From Boswellia sacra (lineage: Eukaryota; Streptophyta; Magnoliopsida; Sapindales; Burseraceae), in assembly GCA_013180625.2 (NCBI GenBank), contig SNVD02006955.1:1364001-1428000 (forward strand): a stretch of 64,000 bases of DNA, in the 5' to 3' direction. Under the pieces are notes generated by a model that did not search any database, was not told the DNA's origin, and saw only the letters and a list, made by a program, of their open reading frames with translations. Numbering within the stretch: the first letter of the stretch is position 1; each line of letters begins with the position of its first letter. The position numbers and the translations under genes are program-made. Shown here piece by piece: positions 40,959 through 52,989 of the stretch.

Positions 40959-42956
40959 ATGGACACCGGGATCCAGAACATGGGTTTTGGTGTTAATTAT
41001 TCAGCAAATGCATTTAAAGTTTTGGGCAGTTCGATGAAAACTGGAAGAGCTGGGTCTGAGTATAGTGCAGATACCATCTTACGACTTGATTCTCCTGGTT
41101 CTTCAATCCCGTACATGCCCACCTCAAACGGTATCAAGCGGAAGTGGAGTTTGATTGATGGATCCATGGCTCAGCAAGTTGGTTCTACATTGTCTCTTGG
41201 GCTAGGCCGCCCATCAAGTTCCTCAGACAGTAAGGGGAGTTCTGCTACTGGCTGCACCACAATGTCTTCAGCTAAAGAAACTGATGAGGAGTCCTCAATG
41301 GACCTTGACTTGGATTTCACCCTCCATCTGGGCAATGAAAAGGTTAGCCCAAAAAAGTCTGCTAATTCAGATCTTAGAGCAGGATTACAGCCAAAGGTCG
41401 ACTTGCAGTTAAGTCTATCCACTGGGTCTTCTGAATCTGGTATTACTTTTGCCCATCCATCCTCCAACCCACTTCAAATTGGCATGGAGATGCCACCAGT
41501 GGCCAGTGCAGCTTTGATGGCAGATGAAGGGTCAACATCATGCCGTTGGAAAACAGGGATTTCGTTGCCTCCGTTAAAGACTACTTCTTTGAGCAAAGAG
41601 GTTAGCTTCTTGCAGAACCAGGTTCTGGACCTCTCTTCAAGTGTGATAACCACGCCAAAAAGCTCAGTCACCTGTACTTCCGGGATAACACAGCAGCATC
41701 AGCCACAACGAAGCTCTAGTTCCAAAACATGCCAGGTTGAGGGATGTGGAAAAGGAGCCAGAGGTGCCTCAGGCCGTTGTATTTCACATGGTGGTGGGCG
41801 CAGGTGTCAAAAACCTGGCTGTCTAAAGGGAGCTGAGGGTCGGACTGTGTACTGTAAAGCTCATGGGGGTGGCCGGCGATGTGAATACCTTGGTTGTACG
41901 AAGAGTGCAGAAGGACGCACTGATTTTTGCATTGCCCATGGTGGTGGTCGGAGATGCAGTCATGAGGGTTGCACTCGAGCTGCCAGAGGGAAATCTGGTC
42001 TGTGCATTCGTCATGGTGGTGGCAAGAGATGTCAGAGAGAAAACTGCACAAAGAGTGCAGAAGGCCTCTCAGGCCTTTGCATCTCACATGGAGGTGGGCG
42101 TCGATGCCAAGCTTTAGGTTGCACAAAGGGGGCACAAGGGAGCACCATGTTCTGCAAGGCACATGGTGGGGGAAAACGGTGCACAGCTTCAGGTTGCACA
42201 AAGGGTGCCGAAGGGAGCACTCCTTTCTGTAAGGGTCATGGAGGTGGGAAAAGGTGTGCATTTCAAGGTGGTGGGGTTTGTAGCAAGAGTGTGCATGGTG
42301 GAACAAACTTCTGTGTAGCACATGGTGGTGGTAAGAGGTGTGCTGTTCCTGAGTGCACAAAGAGTGCAAGGGGACGGACTGACTATTGTGTCCGTCACGG
42401 TGGTGGTAAGAGATGCAAGTTCGAAGGGTGTGGTAAAAGTGCACAAGGTAGCACCGACTTTTGTAAGGCACATGGTGGAGGTAAAAGATGCTCTTGGGGC
42501 CATCCTGGGTCAGAATATGGCCCCCAACCTACCAGTCCCTGTAACTCCTTTGCGAGGGGGAAGACAGGTCTCTGTGCACTTCACAGTGGCCTGGTGCAGG
42601 ATAAAAGGGTACATGGTGGTGCCACTTTGGGACCAATGGTTGAGGATAATAAACTTAACAACCCTGAGAAGATGAAAGAGGTGGTTACTGCTGATGACAT
42701 GAATGTAGATTTCATTAAGGTGGGGAGTGGTGTAGGAAATTTAGCGAGCAGATCGTATTTAGACATTAAACATGGGGTACCAAATGCCCAAATATCGTCA
42801 AAGCCTGTGTTTGCTCCAGAAGGTAGGGTACATGGTGGGAGCCTGATGGCAATGCTGGCAGGCAGTTCTGGCCTCAGCTCCAACTGCAGTGGAGGTGTGC
42901 CTGGTAATTCTTTGGAGTCAGGGAAGTCATGCATTACACCTCAAAGCTGGATGTAA
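40959..42956 (+). CDS. Cys/His zinc-finger-like repeat protein ('loricrin-like', WRKY19-related)
   Basis: Plant nuclear-type protein of 665 residues in one coding exon; biochemical function not established. Residues about 258-543 hold eleven tandem units of about 24 residues. Each has the pattern C-x4-C-x(10-11)-C-x2-H followed by GGG(R/K)R, for example CEYLGCTKSAEGRTDFCIAH. The units could each bind zinc with three Cys and one His. Two units are irregular: one has an enlarged first loop (CAFQGGGVC), and the last has CSWGHPGSEYGPQPTSPC. The same repeats occur in Arabidopsis WRKY19 and in proteins often named loricrin-like, but no WRKYGQK is present. The N-terminal third is Ser-rich and carries LxLxL-type stretches (LSLGL, LDLDF...LHL, LQLSL) that resemble EAR repression motifs. 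I start at ATG 40959 because no earlier ATG lies in this frame. A 3' UTR runs to a poly-A signal (AATAAA) near 43426. Confidence 0.85.
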   Translation: MDTGIQNMGFGVNYSANAFKVLGSSMKTGRAGSEYSADTILRLDSPGSSIPYMPTSNGIKRKWSLIDGSMAQQVGSTLSLGLGRPSSSSDSKGSSATGCTTMSSAKETDEESSMDLDLDFTLHLGNEKVSPKKSANSDLRAGLQPKVDLQLSLSTGSSESGITFAHPSSNPLQIGMEMPPVASAALMADEGSTSCRWKTGISLPPLKTTSLSKEVSFLQNQVLDLSSSVITTPKSSVTCTSGITQQHQPQRSSSSKTCQVEGCGKGARGASGRCISHGGGRRCQKPGCLKGAEGRTVYCKAHGGGRRCEYLGCTKSAEGRTDFCIAHGGGRRCSHEGCTRAARGKSGLCIRHGGGKRCQRENCTKSAEGLSGLCISHGGGRRCQALGCTKGAQGSTMFCKAHGGGKRCTASGCTKGAEGSTPFCKGHGGGKRCAFQGGGVCSKSVHGGTNFCVAHGGGKRCAVPECTKSARGRTDYCVRHGGGKRCKFEGCGKSAQGSTDFCKAHGGGKRCSWGHPGSEYGPQPTSPCNSFARGKTGLCALHSGLVQDKRVHGGATLGPMVEDNKLNNPEKMKEVVTADDMNVDFIKVGSGVGNLASRSYLDIKHGVPNAQISSKPVFAPEGRVHGGSLMAMLAGSSGLSSNCSGGVPGNSLESGKSCITPQSWM

Positions 42957-44137
42957 TTTTATTTTTCTCAGCCATTCTCAATCTGATCATGATGACACTG
43001 CTGCAAAGGTTTGTCTTTTGCTCAAGCAACAATGGAGGTGGTGGCGGGTGACAGATTGGAGCCTGGAAAAGAATCTCGTGATGTCTTAGAGCTGGATGCC
43101 AGTTTTTATCTTGTTGGTTTTCTCGTATTGTCATGACAGTTAGCAGTGTCTCTCTGCACGTTTGTGTTCTGTGGGTTAAAAGTCTGTCGGTCATTTGGTG
43201 TTTGGAAGTTTGAATTCATTAGTTCTAGACTTCCTAGTGGCTAGAATGTTCAAGGACTTACTTTGGCACCTTGTGTTACAATTGGGGAATTATGTAGGGG
43301 ATATAGCATTTGAGTCGGGGTCTCGGGTGTTCATTGATGTAAATATCTATATAACGTCGTAGCAGGTGATTGTGAATACAGGCTATCACCTTTAAGGTCA
43401 GTCAGCTTGTCAGACATTCTGGTTTAATAAAGCCTTTACTGTGATAATATTTGCTATCTCTCGTTTGATTCCTTGTTATGAACTACCACTTTGCTGACAT
43501 TTCTTCTTTTCTCTTACTACTTGATTGATTACTTCCAACTTTCATGAACCAAATCATTGATAATTCATCTGCTAGATCTGATTTACTGCCTGATGGAGAA
43601 AGATACTATCTCATGAAAAAGAAAATTCAATGGTTGTACATTAAGCCTTTTAAAGGATGCTCTTGTTGGTTAATCCTGTGAATTCTCTTACAAGAATGTG
43701 TCAGCTGATGTGAATTTGGCTTTAGTTTTCGATATAGATGGCCTACCGAGCTGCCCACCAGGCCTGTATTTTGATATAAAAAGTTAAGAATTGATCTATT
43801 TAATCTTCAGTTTCTAACTCTTCATCCTCCACTTCTTAAATTTATCCTATTAAACTTTTTAAATCTTTAATTTTTTCTCATTAAACCTTAATTAATGTCC
43901 AAATTAACCTGTTATTGTAAAAGTTATTTTTTCATTGCGCCTATTTTATATTCAACTTCTCCAGAGTATGTAACTCACCTTCGCATACGACTTCTATGGA
44001 ATATGCTACCATCCAGAAGCCACGACTTCTCTACAGAAGTTCAAGTTGAGAGAATTACGTGTTAGTTACTTTGTTTTAACCAAAATTCGAGGACTCGAAG
44101 CTCCTCCATACAACAAGAAGAAGAAGCTTTGAACAAA
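42957..44137. other. 3' UTR of the Cys/His-repeat gene and spacer
   Basis: The 3' UTR probably ends shortly after AATAAA at about 43426-43431. The remaining 700 bases are AT-rich with no recognised gene. Confidence 0.55.
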
Positions 44138-44350
44138 TCTCCGAAGCACAAATTCCTGAAATCAACGAATTCCTTTCTTTCCGCAAGAAGGAAAGATACC
44201 TTGTCTGTTAAACTAAAGAGGAGCAACGATGTGGGCAAATTCAAAGTTTGTTGCTCAAAAGTTCCTCTACATACTATGTGTGTTCACTTTGAGAAAATTG
44301 ACGAGGAAGAAGTCTCTCCCTCTCCCCCTTCAGGTTTGATTGAGCATAAC
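44138..44350 (+). pseudogene. Retrocopy of 60S ribosomal protein L38 (RPL38), decayed
   Basis: An intronless stretch encodes a recognisable but altered L38, a roughly 69-residue ribosomal protein. Recognisable parts are SARRKDTLSVKLKRSNDV, KFKVCCSK and TMCV, with PSPPSGL near the end. The initiator position (44138-44140) is TCT instead of ATG. The N-terminal helix and the YLYTLCVFDSEKADKLKQ region are strongly changed, and the last Tyr-Leu region reads VPLH. Plant RPL38 genes carry introns, so the uninterrupted copy suggests reverse transcription. No clear poly-A tail remains, although an A-rich stretch follows at about 44390-44425. Unlikely to be functional. Confidence 0.75.
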
Positions 44351-45160
44351 ATAACCTATGAAGAAATTGGTTGAGATAAAAAAGTTTTGAAAAGTTTTTA
44401 TTATAAAAAATAAATAAATAATCGACGTAATCGTTGGTTTTTGTATTTCAAAATTCTATCCTTTGCGGTAATTTTATATGATAATAAAATCATTAAAACT
44501 TAAATTTTAAATTAATAGAACACCCATAAAGTGAACCTTTTTGCCCACTGGGTCTGGACTAGCCAAGGAGCCCACTAAAGAAGCCTAAATTTGGTGGTCC
44601 AGTGGGCTCCAGTTGGTTGCACCTATTGGACTAACAAAATAGTTATTTGGATTCCAAGATTGCGCGATTTATCTTTTTCACATACTGTCACCATGCAATG
44701 GGCAACTTCATGCATGCCAGCAACATTAAGTAGCTTTGCAATCTTAACCTAAGTCTTAACCACCTCAAAGTGGGAGATTAACGCTGTTTGCCCTTTGCAT
44801 TCTTGCACTTTAAAGCATGTTCTTTGTCTTTTTTGGGTTTTCGAATAAATTTTCATTATCCAAAGAAAAAATCAACCTCTGCTTCTTTCTTAATAGAAAA
44901 GCACAGAGGTTCTATTTTCTCTTTTAAGTTGCAAGCTGTGTGATGTGCTGTTGCTGCATCTGATGCCTAGAACTTTCAAATATTTAAATTAACCTTGTGA
45001 TTTAGAGCAATAGAGAACGCAAAATTCTTACAAAAACTTTCTTTCTCAACAAATGCAACTTTAATGTTGTGTCATTACAGCATGTAACGGATGTTTTCAC
45101 TCTTTTCCTTTCTTTTTTATTGTAGTAAAATTTGTATATTTGTGTAGGGAACTCTCCCTT
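44351..45160. other. Spacer downstream of ALMT
   Basis: No gene recognised. It lies 3' of the minus-strand ALMT gene and contains that gene's 3' UTR and terminator region. Confidence 0.5.
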
Positions 45161-48100
45161 CTATACACCCTCATGCTTGAACTTAGCCATCCTAGCAAGC
45201 TCATCAACTGCTTCAACCAAGTGATTAAGCCTAGCAACGAACTCAATGAGCAAGGAAGTAAAGGTAGCAAGTGACAACGCTGCTGTGCTCTCTAGCGCCT
45301 TCATCCTTGGCAGGAAGTCCACACTAACGCATCCTTCATCTTCAAAAGCATCCACTTCTCTGGATGGCCAGGAATGCAACTTTCTGCCCTGCTTCCTCAT
45401 CGTCTCATGGTAAGACTCTCCGGCTGCTGGTGGCAGATTTCCTGATACTGTGTTTTGTGTCACTGCAGGGTCGGAGTTCTTTTCGAGGCTATCGCCATCG
45501 AGATCAGCCCGTTGGCTAGACTGGTCGGTGACTGTTAATGACAAGGTAGGAGAGAGCTTAGGGAGTGGATTGGCATTAGAGTTATCAGGCAGGTCACAGT
45601 AGGTTGTAAGGAGATAAGAATGCATGTCTATGGCACGTTGGAGTCGTTCAGTTGATCTGTGAAGCCTCTTGAGCAGGGAGGTTATGAGACTTTGCTTCAT
45701 GTTGCTGATGTCTTTGCCCAAGCTCCTCACCAGCTCTGCAGCCTGGCTTGTCACCTCCAGGATCTCCGACTGGAATGTGACTCGGAGATTGTAAGGCGCC
45801 TAAAAAGCAAGCAAGAAAAAGGGAATCAGTTAAGTTAAAATTGTATAAATATTTTTCCCATATTATTATTAGGCTTTTTGAGTTTTTCTCTTCAGTATAT
45901 ATATTTTTGTTCCCAGCTACTGTACTGGCTGATATATATACAAACTAAAATTTTCTAGTCATGTTCTGACCGAATGAAGTTTTTTCTTTGCTAAATCAGC
46001 ATTAGATTTGGCTATTTATTTATATAATTGCTAGCCAGAATACGTCAGCAAAAGATGATATACGAAAGCTTGTTGGCTAAAAGTCGTTTTTCGTGCCTAA
46101 ACAAGCTGCAGAGATAGCAGTGCAGTTCTCTGAAAGCCACGCAATAAGTGGGTGGCGATCGAGCATTGCAGCTGATAATCTGCGTTAGCAGAATATATAC
46201 TAGCAATTTCTCATATAAATTTCAAACTTCATATTCATTTTTAATTTTTAATTTATCCTAGCCTTCATTGTTGTAAGATATATATTATTTGGTGCTTTAC
46301 AGATGCTTAGATTATAAGACCTCATTTATAGCAATTTTGATTATTCTGATGCTGGTTGCTTCTCTGCTGTTACTTGCATCAACCTCGCCGCAGCCCCTGG
46401 CCTTACACTATAAATTTTAGTATATTTTAGGCATGCACCAAGCATGGGGCTCCGCCTCCCTGGCAAGATTCATTTCATCCCTGTATATCGTTCTAGACCT
46501 TTGTTTGCCATGTGTTAAGTTACTAAATAGATAATAGAGAAAACAGAAAAACTAATATTGCAGATATGCATTCTTATATGACAATTCCAAAATAAATTCT
46601 ACTCTGATACCATATATATATATAAACTAACATTTAATCTAAAAGCTTAAGCTATCCACTAACTAAGAGTCCAACACGGAGATCTCAGGATAAGAATCTT
46701 TCCTGCGCGTATTATTATTCATTTTGGGAGCACTGTGATTGATATGAGAGGAGCCCGGAATAAAGAATAAAGGTATAAATGAATGTTGAGTTTTAAACAG
46801 CCAGTGAATCAATTAACATTATTCCAATCATATTCTTTCTTAAATGCATAACAACTACAATGCTAGCACAAACAAATCGTATAATTGTTAACCCTTTTTT
46901 ATTCTCGGGCCTCTTTATCTTTTCAGTTATTCGCTTGCTACATGAATTCTGGACCATTAACGTATGATTTAAAAGATCTTTTTTGCGGGCATCCTTTAGA
47001 TTATAGAATATGAATATCCCATCAAATATTTTATATTACTCCTTGCTGGGCAATGAAGTAAATATGCAGAGAGCGTTCAGAAAAAAAAATATAAATAATC
47101 ATATATATATATACCTGAATCTCAGAGTGAAGAACACCATGAAGTGCCATAACCTCATATGCACAATATCGTAAAACTGCTCCAACTTTAACGTACTCTG
47201 ACCATGGATAGGAGAAGTGTCGGAATCTACCATGCGGTGGCTCCCATTTGGCTGCAAGAGCCTTTCAAATGAAACCAGTAACATCAAATTAAGGATCGTT
47301 GTTAGTGCTTTCAGTCTAGTAAATTTATTGCATAGACGAAAATAATAAAGGATATATTAATTAATTAAAACTCATAAATAAAAGATATTTAAAAAAAAGT
47401 ACCATAGACTCCAGTTTTGATGAGGAGTTCAAGAAGGTTTTGCATTTTTTATAAGCAGGTTCGTCTGGAAACTCATCCATGACAGTCTTGGCAAACTCTG
47501 GATAATCTAACCCATCGTCTTCTAAATATTTCTTCACACACTCTGAAATTCCGAAATTGAATATTTTCAAGATTTGGTTTTGGTCTCTTAACCATAAATT
47601 AATCTTAAAACACTTGTCAATCTTATAATATATGAGCTATTAAATTACGACAAATACTAAATTAAGTCAAGTCTGCATCTAAAACTTAATTAAGTTTCTA
47701 GATTAAGTAGTTGTTTAACATGGCATCGAGTAAAGAAAATTATATATTATAGTCATTTGTGAGACCCAGAAAAGGAAGAATATTTTTTACTTTATTATCA
47801 TCATCATCATTATTATTATTTTAAGTGAAGGAATTGGAGGGGATAATTAGTTTACCTTCAAGAGAGTCTGCCACAGAGTTAAAGCATTTGACTAGCTCCG
47901 CGTGTAATTGCTCCCCTGCCCATATGGGGAAAACAAGTACATTAACTAAGACTGCTATAAGACCTCCGATAGCAATAGAGTACAGGCGATCCATGGAAGT
48001 TCTGACGGAGTTTCCCATACGATATCCAGAGACTATGATCAAACAGTAGGTGAAAAGTATGACCCTGAACCCGTACTCATATGGTACAAGGGATGGCCAT

Positions 48101-49220
48101 AATTTCATAAATGATGTTATGGCTCCTGCACAGGATGTTCAATAAAAGTTAATGATATTGGTTTCAACTTGTTTTTCTGCAATTCTAACTGCTCCTTCAA
48201 TTTGTAATACCCACAAGAGAAGTTATACCTATCAAGAAGATGCTAATGCCAATTATAATGGGCTCAGCAACGCGACCTGTGGATAGAGCCAACTGAGCAA
48301 CTGCTACAGCTAAAATACCCGCAAGCAAGCTTCCAAGCGCTCGGTTAAATCCTCGATTAAATGTTGCACCTTAAGAAAGTGACAGCCAATAAATAAATTT
48401 GCTTCGTCAGTGCATATTACCCAATATTTATGATGTATATATTAGATCATTTTATTGACTTCTTCTGTAGTACTTTTGAATAAGTCCAGAACAAAAATCG
48501 ATTATGATGCACCTTTTTTTTTTTTTTGGCTAATGCCTTCCTTTAACGAAATTGATCTAATAAATTTCGTAAAACTTAAGGGGAAGTTTTTAACTGAAAA
48601 GTAATCATAACATTTAGGAGCGAAACATGAAATATTAAAATTTTAAAGAATGTTTTTGATGATTTTCATAACTAATTGAAAAGCGGTTTTGTCATGTTTA
48701 AAGGTTACACTATGATTCGGACATTTTCATCTAGATAATGCTAGCATTTTCAAGGTATTAATTTGCGCATGATCTCATGGACATAAACATGTACTAGAGA
48801 GGGCATCGATCTTAGTAATATTACTTATCTTTTTATTAATGATAGAGGCGGAAATAAACTTCCCGACTTCTTATTATTAATATATGCATGGATGATGCCA
48901 TGACCATGAATAACATGCATGTACATACCAACAGTATATTCGAACATGATGGCAACTGTGAGGATAGACCAGATGATGTTGGTGCCAAATATTTCATAAG
49001 GTGCCCGGAATAGTATAAGCAGTGACACTAGCAGAACAGCGAGGCCCACTTTGAATGAGAATTTCACTCTGTTGCTGTCCTCTTTGGCAAATTCCCAGAC
49101 TTTCCAAATCCATGCTTTGAAGTCACAAACAGCAGAATTGATCTTACCACTTTCCGGCTGCTTCGTTTTGGTAGATGAGGGAATGTCGATCTCAATAAAG
49201 CTGCCCTTCTTGCCATTCAT
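45161..49220 (-). CDS. Aluminum-activated malate transporter family anion channel (ALMT)
   Basis: Plant-specific anion channel of the ALMT family, which conducts malate or other anions across the plasma membrane or tonoplast. Six exons on the minus strand: 49220-48929, 48369-48229, 48125-47856, 47542-47403, 47261-47115, 45799-45161. They give 542 residues; all phases agree. Residues 1-50 are cytosolic. The next ~150 contain about six membrane helices, including FKVGLAVLLVSLLILF, GTNIIWSILTVAIMFEYTVG, ATFNRGFNRALGS and RLYSIAIGGLIAVLVNVL. The family motif WEPPHGRFRHF lies in exon 5, followed by the helical cytosolic C-terminal half (exon 6). I chose ATG 49220 (MNGKKGSFIEID). It looks closer to the ALMT2/8/10-type group than to ALMT9, a weak impression, so no number is assigned. 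Substrate and aluminum response cannot be told from sequence. Confidence 0.9.
46580..46700. repeat. Dispersed-repeat fragment in the last ALMT intron
   Basis: The phrase 'ctctgataccatatatatat' with 'aaaagcttaagctatccac' and 'gagtccaacacgg' resembles the insertion at 10640-10885 and a common plant repeat wording. Boundaries are unclear. Confidence 0.35.
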
Positions 49221-50735
49221 TTCCAATGAAGTGTATTATAATCAACTCTTCTAATTATATTCCTTTAGCTCTCCTTGCTTCAGGGTTTCCCGTATTATCT
49301 ATATGTTATAGAAACATGATATGAAGTTAGAGATCGGAGAGTTTCCAAATGAAAAAAATGAACAGCTTGATATCTATACATAAATTTGAGCACAAAAGGC
49401 TGGTGATCGAGAGGGCTAAAAAGCAAATAGCAATATTGAGTTTGGAGGTGGGAAATGTTTGAGAAGGGAGAAATGATTTTAAAGGTGAGGGTGGAAGCTT
49501 AGTTGCAGGTGCCACTAGGAGACAAAAAAGTATGTGTAGTCAAAATAAGATATATAGAGGAAAGAATAATACGACAATAATAGAAGAAAAGATGGAGCTT
49601 AAAACTAAGGATAAAGATGCTTAACCTCAATAATGTTGCATACATGGATGGAGAATTAGAATCAATATTGCATGGCAATGCGCGCAACGCTACCACGCTG
49701 GCTCTTTTAGAATATCTATCACCATAATTTGAGAGAGGATGGATGGTTATAAAACAGCAATATATGACAACAGCAGCTAGCTATTCAGAAAAATCTAGGA
49801 TTGATGCTTATGAAAAATGCAATACAACTTTTTTGCTTGCTTCTATAAGAAGTTTCTTTCTTTTTCTAGAGATTTCACTATTTGCCTTCAATAAATACAT
49901 GAATATATGTACGTATAGCTTCTACTTATGAGGCATTATACATGCACGTCGATTAATTTGGAGAAGCTTCAGTGATTGGAGAGTAGCAACTTTCAATATT
50001 GTCAACGACGTATGCATGAATCCTCAGTCTACCCAAGTGGAAATTAAAAGAAAACGCAAGAAATTAAAAGAAAAAATAGAAAGTTTAATTACAAATGAGA
50101 AGCTTGAACGCCTCATACACATGCATGTAACACATCCAGCGGAACCTGTCTCTACTAATGTGGGAATTATTGTAAATTGTAATGACTAGAGAGTTAGGCA
50201 TGGATCCAAGTGATCATGTTTTGCATCTAATAGCTAGCCAGAAGAACAAGGTGCACGTGAGATTTCCAGCTCTTTACCCTATTGTAACTTTCTCAACAAC
50301 CAAGCCATCTATTTATAATTTTTTTTTTAATATTTTCTTCTTTAATATCTCGTTTTATCACTATCTCATTTTATCACTTTAAAAAAATGGATATTAGAAG
50401 GTAAGTTTTTGACTCTTACCTAAAGACTAAAGCTCATATATTATTCAAGCCTCCAATGTAACTATTTATTTTATGCAATTATTTTAGGATTTGGGTTTAG
50501 ACAGATTTAATTTTAACACCTTATATAATGGGTTTGATAAATTAATTGTTCTATAGTATATTGTGTAAGATATTAGATTTTTTTTTTTAACTTTCAAGTA
50601 TTTGATTTGAGTTAGGGTTTTATAATGTAGATTTGATTTGAAGGTTTTAATAATTAATTCCATGTATTATTTAATAAATTAATTTTGATGTAGAATATTG
50701 TATGGTGTAAGTTATTAGAGGTTATAATTTGAGTT
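49221..50735. other. Upstream region of ALMT and spacer
   Basis: The first several hundred bases are the probable ALMT promoter (read on the minus strand). The rest is AT-rich with short open frames of no family likeness. Confidence 0.45.
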
Positions 50736-50739
50736 AGCG

Positions 50740-51131
50740 TCGGTTTGTTTCAGCTTCTCTTCAAGTAAAGCTTATTGAAGTAGAACTTCTAAAAGTAAAG
50801 CTTTTATTGAAAAGTTATTGATTGTTTGATGAGATAAATGTAAAAACACTTATTATAATTAAATTACTAAAATATAGTTTTGTTATAAAGAAAGAATAAA
50901 GTATAATATTTAAAATTAAATGAGAGTATTTTGATATTTCAAAACTTTAAAATTGTTCAAAAAGAGCTTTTCCCAAAAGCTTAAATGTTGTGCTTCTCCA
51001 AGTAAACGTATAACAGCTTTTTTAATCATCCATAAACCTTTTTAGGTGGTAGTCAAACGATACAAAAAGATTTTAAATGATTTTTTGGCACTAAAAAAGC
51101 TTTTTTTGCTAGTAAAGAAACCCAACTAAAC
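50740..51131. mobile_element. MITE-like element (hAT-like ends)
   Basis: Its left part (GTCGGTTTGTTTCAGCTTCT) and the reverse complement of its right part (TCGTGTTTAGTTGGGTTTCT) form an imperfect terminal inversion. Inner 'aagcttttattgaaaagtt' and 'attgtttgatgagataaa' recur in reverse orientation inside 52290-52640. No transposase frame. Confidence 0.5.
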
Positions 51132-51289
51132 ACGATCTTAGGCTTTTATCATATCGATTAGATTTTAATTTTATTTTTGATTTTATTAAATTAATCATGA
51201 TGAAATAAAATGTGTAAAATTTTTTATATTTTAGAAACATGTTAATATATTTTTAAAATTTCAATTTCTTGTTAATAGGATTTTTTTGT

Positions 51290-51490
51290 ATCGATTCTCT
51301 TCATTAACTTTAGCTCGATCTGAAAGTTGCTCAACCGCCCCTTAGACTGGTGCTCATGACGCGCTACAGAAACGAAACCTCCACCGTTTCGGGGGACCAA
51401 GCAGGGCATAGCTTGCGGCATAGGAGTGATCCATCGTACTGGAGCGATCTGAGAAGAACGATGATAGCCAAAGTCAATCAATTGAATCTC
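51290..51490 (-). other. GC-richer island, possible organelle-derived or other insertion
   Basis: About 200 bases of balanced composition ('accgtttcgggggaccaagc', 'gcttgcggcataggagtgat') stand out sharply between AT-rich repeats. On the minus strand a 69-codon frame includes RRHEHQSK-like wording (ARHEHQSKGRLSNFQIELKL). I do not recognise it with confidence. The style is reminiscent of plant mitochondrial DNA, but this is only an impression. Confidence 0.3.
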
Positions 51491-51564
51491 CGAAAAAATA
51501 TCTTTCTATGATTCGATCAACTTGCATAGAATTCTTGATGGCAATGTTTTACAAAATGGATAAT

Positions 51565-52110
51565 TGTTTGAGAGTGTATTTGGGATCGCTGTTTTGCAGC
51601 CAAAAGCTTATTCTCGGAGAAACTAAAACTATTTTGGTGTTTGATAAATATTGGCAAAATTGATTTTAGAAAAATCGGCTACTTTAAGAATTTATTTTTA
51701 TCTTAGATTTCAAAAGAAACGGCCTATGGCGACTACTCAAACAATTGCTTTTGCTTTATATTTTTTCGTTTTTTTTAATTTTGTTTTCTTTTATCATATT
51801 CAATAATACATTGATAGTTTAATTATTTTATTTTAATTATTTTAATATATAAAAATGTTGAACTACTTTCAATATTATAAATTAACTTAATTTTTTTAAC
51901 AAAATCACATATATTTTAGTATTTATATTGAAATTAGATTTTGAAAAATAAGGTTATTAAATACATATTCATAACTTTTAATAGTAAAACAATTATTAAA
52001 ATCAATTTTACTAAACATCCTACAAATACTTCTCATAACATAACTATCAGTTAATTTTTCCTACAACATTTTTCATAATATTTTTCTACGTTACAACAAC
52101 CCCAGATAAA
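51565..52110. mobile_element. Candidate MITE-like element
   Basis: The left end (GTGTATTTGGGATCGCTGT) and the reverse complement of the right end (GTTTATCTGGGGTTGTTGT) match at about two thirds of positions. The interior is AT-rich and non-coding. Ends not confirmed by a target duplication. Confidence 0.4.
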
Positions 52111-52289
52111 CCTTAATTAAAAGCTCAAGTAAGCTATCTCTTTATTGTAGGCTTAATTTATCACTTTTTTGTGACTCGAAATAAGTAGTAGGCACCTTGC
52201 AATGCATAAGGGTCAGCTTTTGACTCTATAATTACATTTAGGTCTGTACTAGCCAAGATAGCTTTTTAATGAGAAAAGTTTTTTTCAAA

Positions 52290-52640
52290 TTTTTTGATGT
52301 AGTTTGGTTACATTTGAAAAAGCTTGTGAGTGCATAAAAAAACTCTTTTATATCTACTAAGAGAAATCCAAATTTGAGACTTTTTCAACAAACTCATTTT
52401 AATCTTTTATAAAGTTATAAAATACTAAAGATATCCCTTATTTTTATACTGCTTTTACTTTATTCTTTCCTTATAATAAAGTTCTATTTTGTAATTTAAT
52501 TATAATATGTACTCTCATACTTATCATATCAAACAACTGTTAGCTTTTTAATAAAAGCTCTATTTTAAAAGCCCAACTCCAGTAAGATCTACTTTTATGA
52601 GCTATACTTGAAAAAGTCGAAATAAACAAAGCCTTTGATA
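52290..52640. mobile_element. MITE-like element, reverse-oriented relative of the 50740 copy
   Basis: The left end (GTAGTTTGGTTACATTTGAA) and the reverse complement of the right end (GGCTTTGTTTATTTCGACTT) are imperfect inverted repeats. Reverse-complementing 52500-52580 gives 'agcttttattaaaaagcta' and 'gttgtttgatatgataag', matching the interior of the 50740 element. Confidence 0.5.
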
Positions 52641-52989
52641 AATGGGTGTTACAGATATTGAATGCGTTGATTAACCAATCCTTGCACTATAATGACTTAA
52701 ATCCTCAAGAGTCACTTGAAATAATTTTTTTTTAACTTAACAAACAAACAAAGCTGCTATTAGTTATGATGTAGCTAATTTAGTTCTTTATACAATTTAT
52801 TGTCAAAATGGATAATCAAATACACCCTTAAACTTTTGATCTAATGAGAAACCCTTAATCTTAATAAATAGTGTTATAGCGAAATCATGGATTTAATGAG
52901 CCTTTGAAAGATCAATATGGTGTGGTGGAATATGTATATAGAGATAAAAGGATCATTGTGATCACAAGGCGGCTTTAATTTCAAATTAT

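Noticed and set aside
41716..42471. A 251-codon open frame on the minus strand across the Cys/His repeats
   Set aside because: It is a by-product of the regular repeat on the plus strand. Its His/Cys/Leu-rich text has no family likeness, and similar long frames appear in the other frames of the same stretch.
40959..42956. A WRKY transcription factor
   Set aside because: Only the Cys/His repeats are shared with WRKY19. No WRKYGQK heptad or WRKY zinc site is present.
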